Assembly (NCBI GenBank): GCA_016195115.1
Contig: JACQAI010000523.1
Span: 1 to 15,630 of the forward strand
Reading direction: 5' to 3'
DNA length: 15,630 nt
Source of the DNA: Pseudomonadota bacterium
Lineage (GTDB): Bacteria; Pseudomonadota; Alphaproteobacteria; Elsterales; Elsteraceae
Below, piece by piece: positions 5,861 through 11,943 of this stretch. A model generated the notes under the pieces. That model saw nothing but the letters and a program-made list of their open reading frames with translations. It had not been told where the DNA came from and searched no databases. Position numbers and translations under genes: made by a program. Every line of letters starts with the position of its first letter. The stretch's first letter is position 1.

Positions 5861-7502
5861 AGACCGCCTCCTTGAACGGCGTCGGGCCGACGCGCTTGAC
5901 GGTGTCGACGAAGATCTCGCCGTCCTGGCGCAGCCGCACGTAGGTCTCGACGATGCGCTCGACGGCGTCGACCACGCCGTCATACGGCACCGCCGGCCCG
6001 AGCAGCTTGCCGAGCGCGGCGTGCTCGTCGGCGCGGCCGCCGAGCGTGATCTGATAGTGCTCCGCGCCGTTCTTGTCGACGCCGAGCAACCCGATGTGGC
6101 CGACGTGATGGTGGCCGCAGGCGTTGATGCAGCCCGAGATGTTGATGTGCAGCTTGCCGATGTCGTGGGCGCGGGCGATGTCCTCGAAGCGCCGCGTGAG
6201 GTGCTGCGCCACGGGGATCGAGCGCGCGGTCGCCAGGCCGCAATAGTCGAGGCCCGGGCAGGCGATGATGTCGCTGACCAGGCCGATGTTCGGCGTCGCC
6301 AGGCCGAGCGCATCGAGCGCGCGCCACAGCGCCGGCAGATCGTCGAGCGCAACGTCGGGCAGCACCAGGTTCTGCTCGTGCGAGACGCGGATCTCGCCGA
6401 AGCCGTAGCGCTCGGCGAGGTCGGCGACCGCGTCCATCTGGTCCGCGGTGGCATCGCCGGGCGGGCCGTCGATCGGCTTCAAGGACAATTTCACCGCCGC
6501 GTAGCCCGCGACCTTGTGGGCGAACACGTTGCGCTTGAGCCAGCGCCCGAAGGCAGCGTCGGTCAGGCGGGCGTGCTCGACCGCCTCGGAGCGTGGCGAC
6601 CGCGGCGCGTAGGGCGCCGGCGCGAACGCCGCCGCGAGCCGCGCGATGTCGGCGTCGGCGACGACGAGCGCGCCGTCACGGAGCTGCGCCCACTCGGCCT
6701 CGACCCGCTCGGCCATGGCGTCCGCGCCGATGTCGTGGACCAGGATCTTGATGCGCGCCTTGTAGATGTTGTCGCGCCGGCCGGCGAGGTTGTAGGTGCG
6801 CAGCACCGCCTCGAGATACGAGAGCAGATCGCGCTTGGGCAGGAATGGCTTGATCGTCTTGCCGATCAGCGGCGTGCGCCCGAGACCGCCGCCGACCAGC
6901 ACCTCGAAGCCGACCTCGCCCGCCGGGTTGCGGTGCATGCGCAGGCCGATGTCGTGGACGCGCACCGCGGCGCGGTCGTGCGGCGAGCCCGTCACCGCGA
7001 TCTTGAACTTGCGCGGCAGGAACGAGAACTCCGGGTGCAGGGTCGACCATTGGCGGATCAGCTCGCACCACGGCCGCGGGTCCTCGATCTCGTCGGGCGC
7101 GACGCCGGCGAGCTCGTCTGTCGTGACGTTGCGGATCGTGTTGCCGCTGGTCTGGATGCCGTGGATGCCGACCGCGGCGAGATCGGCGAGCGCGTCGGGC
7201 GCCTCGGCCAGCTTGATCCAGTTGAACTGGATGTTCTGGCGCGTCGTGAAGTGGCCGTAGCCGCGATCGTAGCGCCGGGCCACGTGCGCGAGCGCGCGCA
7301 GCTGGCGCGCCGACAGCACGCCGTACGGGATCGCGACCCGCAGCATGTAGGCGTGCAGCTGCAGATAGAGGCCGTTGAGCAGGCGCAGCGGCTTGAACTC
7401 GTCCTCGGCGAGTTCGCCGGCGAGCCGGCGGCTCACCTGGTCGCGAAACTGCGCGACGCGCTGCTGCACGAAGGTCTGATCGATCGTGTCGTACTGGTAC
7501 AT
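5847..7502 (-). CDS. cysI: Nitrite/sulfite reductase haemoprotein, sulfite reductase beta-type (551 aa)
   Basis: Sirohaem and [4Fe-4S] enzyme that reduces sulfite to sulfide with six electrons in assimilatory sulfur metabolism; cytoplasmic. The cluster and sirohaem cysteines are intact: C415-x5-C421 in CPGLDYC and C458-x3-C462 in GCINAC, the same spacing type as E. coli CysI. The internal duplication of this superfamily is visible, with the first ferredoxin-like half around residues 45-130 (GHFTTRQNIQFN) and the second around 340-400 (SHEQNLVLPDV). The GHHHVGHIG stretch after the last cysteine is typical of the alphaproteobacterial one-piece form. It is about the usual length. It lies 8 bp after the DUF2849 gene and overlaps the DUF934 gene. 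No CysJ flavoprotein is present, so the electron donor is unknown. Assimilatory nitrite reductase is the alternative; the DUF2849/DUF934 neighbours favour sulfite. Confidence 0.92.
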   Translation of the reverse strand: MYQYDTIDQTFVQQRVAQFRDQVSRRLAGELAEDEFKPLRLLNGLYLQLHAYMLRVAIPYGVLSARQLRALAHVARRYDRGYGHFTTRQNIQFNWIKLAEAPDALADLAAVGIHGIQTSGNTIRNVTTDELAGVAPDEIEDPRPWCELIRQWSTLHPEFSFLPRKFKIAVTGSPHDRAAVRVHDIGLRMHRNPAGEVGFEVLVGGGLGRTPLIGKTIKPFLPKRDLLSYLEAVLRTYNLAGRRDNIYKARIKILVHDIGADAMAERVEAEWAQLRDGALVVADADIARLAAAFAPAPYAPRSPRSEAVEHARLTDAAFGRWLKRNVFAHKVAGYAAVKLSLKPIDGPPGDATADQMDAVADLAERYGFGEIRVSHEQNLVLPDVALDDLPALWRALDALGLATPNIGLVSDIIACPGLDYCGLATARSIPVAQHLTRRFEDIARAHDIGKLHINISGCINACGHHHVGHIGLLGVDKNGAEHYQITLGGRADEHAALGKLLGPAVPYDGVVDAVERIVETYVRLRQDGEIFVDTVKRVGPTPFKEAVYVAA

Positions 7503-7510
7503 CGAGGGCC

Positions 7511-7801
7511 TCAGGGATGCCGGGTCGGCACGTCGGCGTGGAAGGCGCGACTCGGGCCGTAGGCCCGAATGCGCTCGCGGTAGCTGGTCGGCGCGCCCGC
7601 GGCATCGACCTCGACCAGGTAGGGCTCGACGACCAGCGCCGCCGCGGCGTCGCGCTTGGCGGCGGCGAGCAGCGTCTCGGCCGCCGCTTCGTCGGCGATC
7701 ACCACAGCCTCCTCGACCCGCAGGCCCCAGCCGCCGTCGGCGCGGCGGAACACCACCGCGCCGTCGACCAGCCGATTGGCGGTCGCAATCTGGCCGGTCA
7801 C
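7511..7801 (-). CDS. DUF2849 family protein (96 aa, GTG start)
   Basis: Matches DUF2849, a short alphaproteobacterial family found immediately upstream of sulfite reductase genes. The opening TGQIATANRLVDGAVVFRR fits the family start, which supports the GTG at 7801 even though the ribosome site (AAGG) is weak. A second feature is the C-terminal YRERIRAYGPSRAFH segment. No catalytic motif is recognisable. It is the first gene of a three-gene operon (8 bp before the sulfite reductase gene). An AT-rich leader with a candidate promoter and dyad lies upstream. It is presumed to support sulfite reductase assembly or activity, from context only. Confidence 0.85.
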   Translation of the reverse strand: MTGQIATANRLVDGAVVFRRADGGWGLRVEEAVVIADEAAAETLLAAAKRDAAAALVVEPYLVEVDAAGAPTSYRERIRAYGPSRAFHADVPTRHP

Positions 7802-7815
7802 GGGCGCCTTGCCCT

Positions 7816-7832
7816 ATTTCGCAGCATTTCGC
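7816..7832. repeat. Short direct repeat in the sulfite operon leader
   Basis: ATTTCGC occurs at 7816-7822 and 7826-7832, exactly 10 bp (one helical turn) apart, between the candidate promoter and the DUF2849 start. It could be a pair of protein half-sites or chance. Confidence 0.3.
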
Positions 7833-7835
7833 GAT

Positions 7836-7872
7836 GGTTCATAGGTAAATCACAGTTTCGAGCTGATGAACC
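7836..7872. repeat. Inverted repeat in the sulfite operon leader
   Basis: A perfect 7-bp inverted repeat, GGTTCAT (7836-7842) and ATGAACC (7866-7872), has a 23-nt centre. It lies right at and downstream of the predicted transcription start of the sulfite operon, where it could act as an operator or as an RNA stem. Confidence 0.4.
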
Positions 7873-7875
7873 CTC

Positions 7876-7904
7876 TATATATACCTGCGACAAGGGTTTG
7901 TGAA
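7876..7904 (-). promoter_or_regulatory. Candidate sigma-70 promoter of the sulfite operon
   Basis: On the minus strand, TTCACA (7904-7899) and TATATA (7881-7876) are separated by 17 bp, 5/6 and 4/6 to consensus. The segment stands out as AT-rich in GC-rich DNA. Transcription would start near 7869, leaving a leader of about 68 nt before the GTG at 7801. Confidence 0.5.
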
Positions 7905-7925
7905 TTGTCCCTATTCCACTATAAA
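7898..7925 (+). promoter_or_regulatory. Candidate plus-strand promoter upstream of the ureohydrolase gene
   Basis: TTGTGA (7898-7903) and TATAAA (7920-7925) are 16 bp apart. Its -35 element overlaps the -35 of the minus-strand promoter, so the two would be back to back. It competes with a leaderless model for the same gene. Confidence 0.3.
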
Positions 7926-7994
7926 AGACTGTAATATTAACTCCTCATCCGCTGCGCGCCTCGCAATGACGGCGCAAGGGAGCGGAACATGCAT

Positions 7995-8000
7995 TAGCCT
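7995..8000 (+). promoter_or_regulatory. -10-like TAGCCT directly before an SD-less start
   Basis: TAGCCT ends 6 bases before the ATG at 8007, and no Shine-Dalgarno is present. The same hexamer sits 7 bases before the SD-less ATG at 10633, a layout expected for leaderless transcripts. No clear -35 was found. Confidence 0.3.
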
Positions 8001-8006
8001 GACGGC

Positions 8007-8963
8007 ATGACTGGCTCCGACGCCGACGCACTCCACACGCCGCCCGTGACCTTCATGGGCGTGCCCGCGACGCTCGATCTCGGCGGCGCCAAGGCGGCCG
8101 TGCTCGGCGTTCCGTTCGACTGCGGCGTCCACCCGTTCCGCATCGGCTCGCGCCAAGGCCCGCAGGCGATCCGCGAGCAGTCGGGGCTGATGCGCCGCTA
8201 CAACTCCGAGTTCGCCGACTTCGATCCGCTGACCCGGCTCGGGCTGGTCGACCGCGGCAACGTCAGGCTGACCCCGGGCAAGGTCCAAGACTCCTTCGAG
8301 CGCATCCAGGCCGCGGCGGCGCTGATCCACGACGCCGGTGTCGTGCCGATCGCGTTCGGCGGCGACGGCTCGATCTCGCTGCCGCTGGTCCGGGCGGCCG
8401 CCCGGCGCTATCCCGGCATGGTGCTGCTGCACGTCGATGCGCACACCGACGCCTACAGCTACGTCGAGAGCGACAAGTACAACACCGCGACCCAGTTCAC
8501 CCACGCGGCCGAGGAGCAGCAGGTGCTGGCGTCGCGCTCCTATCACATCGGCGTGCGCGGCACGACCTATGCGCAAGGCGTCTACGACCAGACCCGCGCG
8601 CTCGGCTACAACATCGTCACCATGCACGAACTGCTGGCGCGCGGCTTCGCCGACGTGCTCGGCGAGGTCAAGGACGCGTTCGCCGGCCGGCCCGTCTACC
8701 TGTCCTGGGACATGGACGTGTTCGACCCGTCGTGCGCGCCCGGCGTCTGTACACCGAGCTGGGGCGGCTTCTCGGCGCGCGAGGGCATCGACTTCCTGCG
8801 CGGCCTGGCGGCGCTCAAGCTCGACATCGTCACGATCGACATCAACACCGTGAGCCCGCCGCACGACGTCCAGAACATGGCCGCCTACCTGGCCGCGCAC
8901 GTCGCCTACGAGGGCATCCTGGCGCTGTGCCGCACGCGCGGCCTCGACGGGCCCGGCGCTTAG
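8007..8963 (+). CDS. Ureohydrolase-family protein, agmatinase/arginase-like, with altered metal site (318 aa)
   Basis: Arginase/agmatinase fold protein. The second metal motif HVDAHTDAY (D144, H146, D148) and third motif SWDMDVFDPSCAPG (D235, D237) are intact. The first motif, normally GGDHS, reads GGDGS at 118-122, so the histidine that binds one manganese is replaced by G121. The usual late glutamate motif (EVNP-like) reads TVSPPHD. It may therefore use one metal, a different metal, or a different substrate among guanidino and amidino compounds. Length is typical (300-320 aa). ATG 8007 gives the full family N-terminus but lacks a Shine-Dalgarno; ATG 8055 is the alternative. It stands alone, divergent from the sulfite operon and convergent with the EthD-like gene. 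It should not be called agmatinase without testing. Confidence 0.85.
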   Translation: MTGSDADALHTPPVTFMGVPATLDLGGAKAAVLGVPFDCGVHPFRIGSRQGPQAIREQSGLMRRYNSEFADFDPLTRLGLVDRGNVRLTPGKVQDSFERIQAAAALIHDAGVVPIAFGGDGSISLPLVRAAARRYPGMVLLHVDAHTDAYSYVESDKYNTATQFTHAAEEQQVLASRSYHIGVRGTTYAQGVYDQTRALGYNIVTMHELLARGFADVLGEVKDAFAGRPVYLSWDMDVFDPSCAPGVCTPSWGGFSAREGIDFLRGLAALKLDIVTIDINTVSPPHDVQNMAAYLAAHVAYEGILALCRTRGLDGPGA

Positions 8964-8968
8964 CGTCG

Positions 8969-8981
8969 GCGGGCTCCCCGC
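8969..8981. terminator. Small hairpin between convergent genes
   Basis: A 5-bp GCGGG/CCCGC stem with a 3-nt loop lies in the 41-bp gap between the ureohydrolase and EthD-like stop codons. Weak terminator candidate without a T tract. Confidence 0.2.
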
Positions 8982-9004
8982 TCAGCGCGCCGCCTCTTTC
9001 GGCA

Positions 9005-9457
9005 TCACGCCTGAGGCGCGACGATTTCTTCCACTTCGTAGACCATGCTCCGGATGCCCGGATTGAGGCGGAGAAGATTCTCGTCGACATCCTTCCCGGC
9101 CGCCTGGCCTTCCGGTGACCGAAAGGCGCGCTGAAGCGCATCCATGTCGTCCCACTCCAGTTCGGCGATCATGTAGTAGGACTCGCCGCCGCGGATCGCC
9201 CGCATATTCCTGCTGAGGCGGTAGCGCCGCAGGCCTGCCAATTTCCTGACCAGCGGGATATGGACCTCTCGGTAATGGCGTTGAAACTCGATTTCATTCG
9301 CCGGCCGGTCGTAAAACACGACAAATCTGGCCATCCCGCTGCTTTGGTCCGTATGTCCACTCTGAGCCGGGACGGCCTCCATCGACAGCGCCAGGCCACC
9401 GACGATGCCGGCGGCGAGGACGCCCCGCCGCCCGAGCTCGGTTTTGGGTGCGCTCAT
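9005..9457 (-). CDS. EthD-like dimeric alpha-beta barrel protein with Tat-type signal (150 aa)
   Basis: The C-terminal ~105 residues match the EthD family (ferredoxin-like dimeric alpha-beta barrel): MARFVVFYDRPAN, then HYREVHIPL (H61, H66), the SYYMIAELEWDDMDALQRAF strand-helix, and a final strand SMVYEVEEI. EthD proteins are required for ethyl tert-butyl ether oxidation or act as small decarboxylases and cyclases; most have unknown roles. The N-terminus carries a twin arginine (RR at 10-11) followed by a hydrophobic stretch and VPAQ, a Tat-type signal that would export the protein folded; this is unusual because most EthD proteins are cytoplasmic. The ATG at 9457 has AGGAGC 7 bases upstream. 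It is divergent from an ECF sigma gene, so it may be a target of that factor. Confidence 0.8.
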   Translation of the reverse strand: MSAPKTELGRRGVLAAGIVGGLALSMEAVPAQSGHTDQSSGMARFVVFYDRPANEIEFQRHYREVHIPLVRKLAGLRRYRLSRNMRAIRGGESYYMIAELEWDDMDALQRAFRSPEGQAAGKDVDENLLRLNPGIRSMVYEVEEIVAPQA

Positions 9458-9521
9458 TCGTTTGCTCCTGAAGACGCGAACAGGTTCAGCAGGGGGGGCC
9501 AGCAGCCCCTTCCCGCCCTTA

Positions 9522-9602
9522 GACGAACCGGACAGGCCAAACGGATCGGGTGGCGAAAAAAATTCCGCGGCCCACCGGTCTTTTCGGCCTTTCCGGTTCG
9601 TC
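9522..9602. repeat. Long imperfect palindrome between EthD-like and ECF sigma genes
   Basis: Outer arms of 17 bp (9522-9538 and 9586-9602) match at 16 positions, with a perfect GACGAACCGGA/TCCGGTTCGTC end. Pairing continues imperfectly inward (about 11 of the next 16 positions), around an A-rich centre near 9562. It lies 65 bp from the EthD-like start and 60 bp from the sigma start. It could be a regulator site, a large RNA hairpin or an extragenic repeat unit. Confidence 0.6.
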
Positions 9603-9648
9603 TTCGTGTTGCAAGACGTCGGAACGCCCATAGTCTGGATGCCGCTCT

Positions 9649-9655
9649 GAGGAGG
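9649..9655 (+). promoter_or_regulatory. Ribosome binding site fixing a TTG start
   Basis: GAGGAGG lies 7 bases before the TTG at 9663 and decides the start of the sigma factor gene. Confidence 0.65.
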
Positions 9656-9662
9656 ATCGACC

Positions 9663-10574
9663 TTGTCGGAAGGCACAGCTGGTGACGATGCGCCATCCAC
9701 GTCATCGCAAGAGACCGTGGAACAGCTCTTGAGCCAGCTCAGACCACGGCTGCACCGCTACTGTGCCCGTATGACCGGCTCCGTCGTCGACGGGGAGGAC
9801 GTCGTCCAGGAAGCCATCGTGAAGGCGATGGAGGCCGCGCCGACCGCAGGGCCGATCGCCAATCCGGAGGGTTGGCTATTTCGCATCGCCCACCATGCGG
9901 CCCTGGACTTTCTGCGTCGACGGGTGCGCGAGGATGCCCGGGACGCGAACGAGGATTTGGACATGATCGCCGCTGTGAGCAATCCCATCGAGCAACGGCA
10001 GATCGCAGCAATGAGCCTCAGAACCTTGATGCGGTTGCCGGCGTCTCAGCGCAGCAGCGTCATCTTGAGCGACGTGCTCGGCCATTCGTTGCAGGAGATT
10101 TGCGAAATCGTCGACGCCACCGTGCCGGCGGTAAAGGCGGCGCTGCAGCGAGGACGAACCCGCCTGCGCGCGCTCGCCGCAACGGCCGACGACGCCCCCG
10201 TGCCCGTCCTGGCGGAGCCGGAGCGGACGCGGCTCAAGACCTATATCGAGCGTTTCAATGCGCATGATTTCGATGCAGTGCGGGCGATGCTCTCCGATGA
10301 CGTGCGCCTCGAGATCGTCAACCGGGTACGCCTGGCCGGGAAGAAGGCCGTGGCGCCCCCGTATTTCAGCAATTACGCCACCCGGCCACATTGGCGGTTC
10401 GCTCCAGGGTTCGTCGACCGTCACCCGGCGGCGCTGGTCTATGACGCCGACGATCCCGATCAGCGGCTGAAATACTTCGTCCTCCTGGCATGGGCTGGCG
10501 AGCAGGTCGTCGGGATCCGTGACTTCGTCTTCGCCCGTTACGCCATGGATGGCGCCGAGCTCGCGGCGATGTAG
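9663..10574 (+). CDS. ECF RNA polymerase sigma factor with C-terminal SnoaL-like domain (303 aa)
   Basis: Extracytoplasmic-function sigma factor. Sigma region 2 spans about 20-88, with DGEDVVQEAIVKA and WLFRIAHHAALDFLRRR, which bind core polymerase and the -10. Region 4 spans about 116-170, with LPASQRSSVILSDVLGHSLQEICEIV and a helix-turn-helix ending VKAALQRGRTRLRAL. Residues ~187-290 form a SnoaL/NTF2-like domain (RFNAHDFDAVRAMLSDDVRLEIV, then the late ARYAMDG strand). SnoaL-fused ECF factors (the ECF41 type and relatives) use this domain in place of a separate anti-sigma, and none is encoded nearby. The DGGGK and NPDKL motifs of classical ECF41 are not clearly present, so it is probably another SnoaL-ECF group. 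TTG start chosen for its strong ribosome site. It is divergent from the EthD-like gene. Confidence 0.9.
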   Translation: MSEGTAGDDAPSTSSQETVEQLLSQLRPRLHRYCARMTGSVVDGEDVVQEAIVKAMEAAPTAGPIANPEGWLFRIAHHAALDFLRRRVREDARDANEDLDMIAAVSNPIEQRQIAAMSLRTLMRLPASQRSSVILSDVLGHSLQEICEIVDATVPAVKAALQRGRTRLRALAATADDAPVPVLAEPERTRLKTYIERFNAHDFDAVRAMLSDDVRLEIVNRVRLAGKKAVAPPYFSNYATRPHWRFAPGFVDRHPAALVYDADDPDQRLKYFVLLAWAGEQVVGIRDFVFARYAMDGAELAAM

Positions 10575-10581
10575 CTGTCGG

Positions 10582-10624
10582 GCGCAACATGCGGCTAGCC
10601 ACCCTGCGCGCAACCTTGCTAGCC
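10582..10624 (+). repeat. Imperfect direct repeat before the first monooxygenase gene
   Basis: GCGCAAC ... CTAGCC occurs twice, at 10582-10600 and 10608-10624, with inner spacers of 6 and 4 bases. The second copy contains the TAGCCT hexamer 7 bases before the SD-less ATG at 10633. It may be promoter or operator DNA, or a small duplication. Confidence 0.4.
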
Positions 10625-10632
10625 TCGCAGCG

Positions 10633-11943
10633 ATGACAAAGCAGCTGCGCTTCGGCGCATTCATGAACGTGCCGTGCTGCCATCCGACCGGCTGGCGACA
10701 TCCCGAGGCGGTCGCCGAGAGCGACCTCGGCTTCGAGCACCTGGTCCATCTCGCGCGGGTCGCCGAGCGCGGCAAGATGGACGCGATGTTCTTCCAGGAC
10801 TCGGTCGCGATCCCGGGCAGCGCCGCGACCTACGGCGCCAAGCCGTTCCGGGTGCGCAGCGGCCGCCAGGCGCATATCGAGCCGGTCAGCGGCATTGCCG
10901 CGCTTGCCGCTGTGACGACCCACGTCGGCCTGATCTCGACCTGCACGACCAGCTACAACGAGCCCTACAACGTCGCGCGGCGTTTCCTGACCGCCGACCA
11001 CATCAGCGGCGGCCGGATCGGCTGGAACCTGGTGACCTCGCAGGCCGAGGACGAGGCGGTCAATTTCGGCCGCGACAGCCATTTCGAGCACGGCGAGCGC
11101 TACGACCGCGCCGCCGAGTTCCACGACGTCGTGGTCGGGCTGTGGGATAGTGTCGACGGCGACCAGCGCCACGTGCTCGACCACAAGGGCGAGCACTTCA
11201 CGGTGCGCGGGCCGCTCGACATCGCGCGCTCGCCGCAGGGCCGCCCGGTGATCGCCCAGGCCGGCTCGTCGGACGTCGGCATGGAGCTCGCCGCGCGTAC
11301 CGCCGACATGGTGTTCACCGCCCAGACCACGGTGAAGGAAGGCCAGACGTTCTGCGCCGACATGGCCAAACGCACCGCGCGCTACGGCCGCGCGCCCGAC
11401 CACGTCCGCATCTTCCCCGGCCTGATGCCGGTGGTCGGCCGCACGCCGGACGAGGCGCGCCAGAAATACGAGCAGCTTCGCGGGCTGGTCGACGACAATT
11501 TCGGGCTGGCGGCGGTGTCGCGGCTGGCCGGCGGCCTCGACCTCTTCAAGTTCGATCCCGACGGGCCGCTGCCCGAGCTGCCGCCGAGCAACGCCGCGCG
11601 CGCCCGTCAACAGATGGTGATTGAAATGGGCCGGCGCGGCATGACGATCCGCCAGATCGGCCGCGTGCTCGGCATGTCGCAAGGCCACCGCGTCGCCTAC
11701 GGCACCGCCGAGCAGCTCGCCGACGACATGCAGGAATGGCTCGAGGCCGGCGCGTGCGACGGCTTCAACCTCCTGTTTGCCCACTACCCCAAGCCGCTCG
11801 AGGAATTCGTCGACCTGGTGGTGCCCGAGCTGCAGCGCCGCGGCATCTACCGCACCGAGTACGAAGGCACGACCCTGCGCGCCAATCTCGGCGTACCGGT
11901 TCCGCCGAACAGTTTCGTCGCCAAGCAGCGCGCGCATGCCTGA
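10633..11943 (+). CDS. FMN-dependent luciferase-like monooxygenase, NtaA/SnaA/DszA family (436 aa)
   Basis: Flavin-dependent two-component monooxygenase subunit of the nitrilotriacetate/dibenzothiophene-sulfone type, which uses FMNH2 from a separate reductase and O2. Family features are the FGAFMNVPCCHPTGWRHP start, YNEPYNVARRF, DHISGGRIGWNLVTS (122-136), the flavin-phosphate segment QAGSSDVG (209-216), and the ending VPELQRRGIYRTEYEGTTLR. Length is normal for the family (430-460 aa). A loop usually present after GLWDS (of the type DDAxVxDKxSGxxxD) is missing here. The ATG at 10633 begins the family N-terminus but has no Shine-Dalgarno, and may be leaderless. It lies 58 bp after the sigma gene and overlaps the next gene by 8 bp. 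No flavin reductase lies in the window. Substrate unknown. Confidence 0.92.
   Translation: MTKQLRFGAFMNVPCCHPTGWRHPEAVAESDLGFEHLVHLARVAERGKMDAMFFQDSVAIPGSAATYGAKPFRVRSGRQAHIEPVSGIAALAAVTTHVGLISTCTTSYNEPYNVARRFLTADHISGGRIGWNLVTSQAEDEAVNFGRDSHFEHGERYDRAAEFHDVVVGLWDSVDGDQRHVLDHKGEHFTVRGPLDIARSPQGRPVIAQAGSSDVGMELAARTADMVFTAQTTVKEGQTFCADMAKRTARYGRAPDHVRIFPGLMPVVGRTPDEARQKYEQLRGLVDDNFGLAAVSRLAGGLDLFKFDPDGPLPELPPSNAARARQQMVIEMGRRGMTIRQIGRVLGMSQGHRVAYGTAEQLADDMQEWLEAGACDGFNLLFAHYPKPLEEFVDLVVPELQRRGIYRTEYEGTTLRANLGVPVPPNSFVAKQRAHA

Noticed and set aside
5619..7562. Very long plus-strand open frame (647 codons) opposite the sulfite reductase operon
   Set aside because: It lies antisense to well-supported cysI and DUF2849 genes. 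The translation is a low-complexity mix rich in R, A, V and D with no domain, as expected from the high-GC opposite strand.
7802..7881. SAM-type riboswitch upstream of the sulfite operon
   Set aside because: The leader has a dyad, but I could not match the conserved loop and pseudoknot sequences of known SAM riboswitches. It is reported only as an inverted repeat.
7940..7975. Remnant of an alphaproteobacterial extragenic repeat (GTCATTGCGAGGCGC on the minus strand)
   Set aside because: It resembles repeat sequences common in such genomes, but it is short and has no second copy in the window, so it cannot be supported here.
9491..9515. G7 run and facing C run as a phase-variable tract or G-quadruplex
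   Set aside because: There is only one G run of this length, and it lies in the 5' region of the EthD-like gene without overlapping a start codon or promoter element, so there is no clear support.
9607..9655. Classical ECF41 target promoter upstream of the sigma gene
   Set aside because: TGTTGCA and CGTC occur, but the spacing is far too short for a -35/-10 pair.
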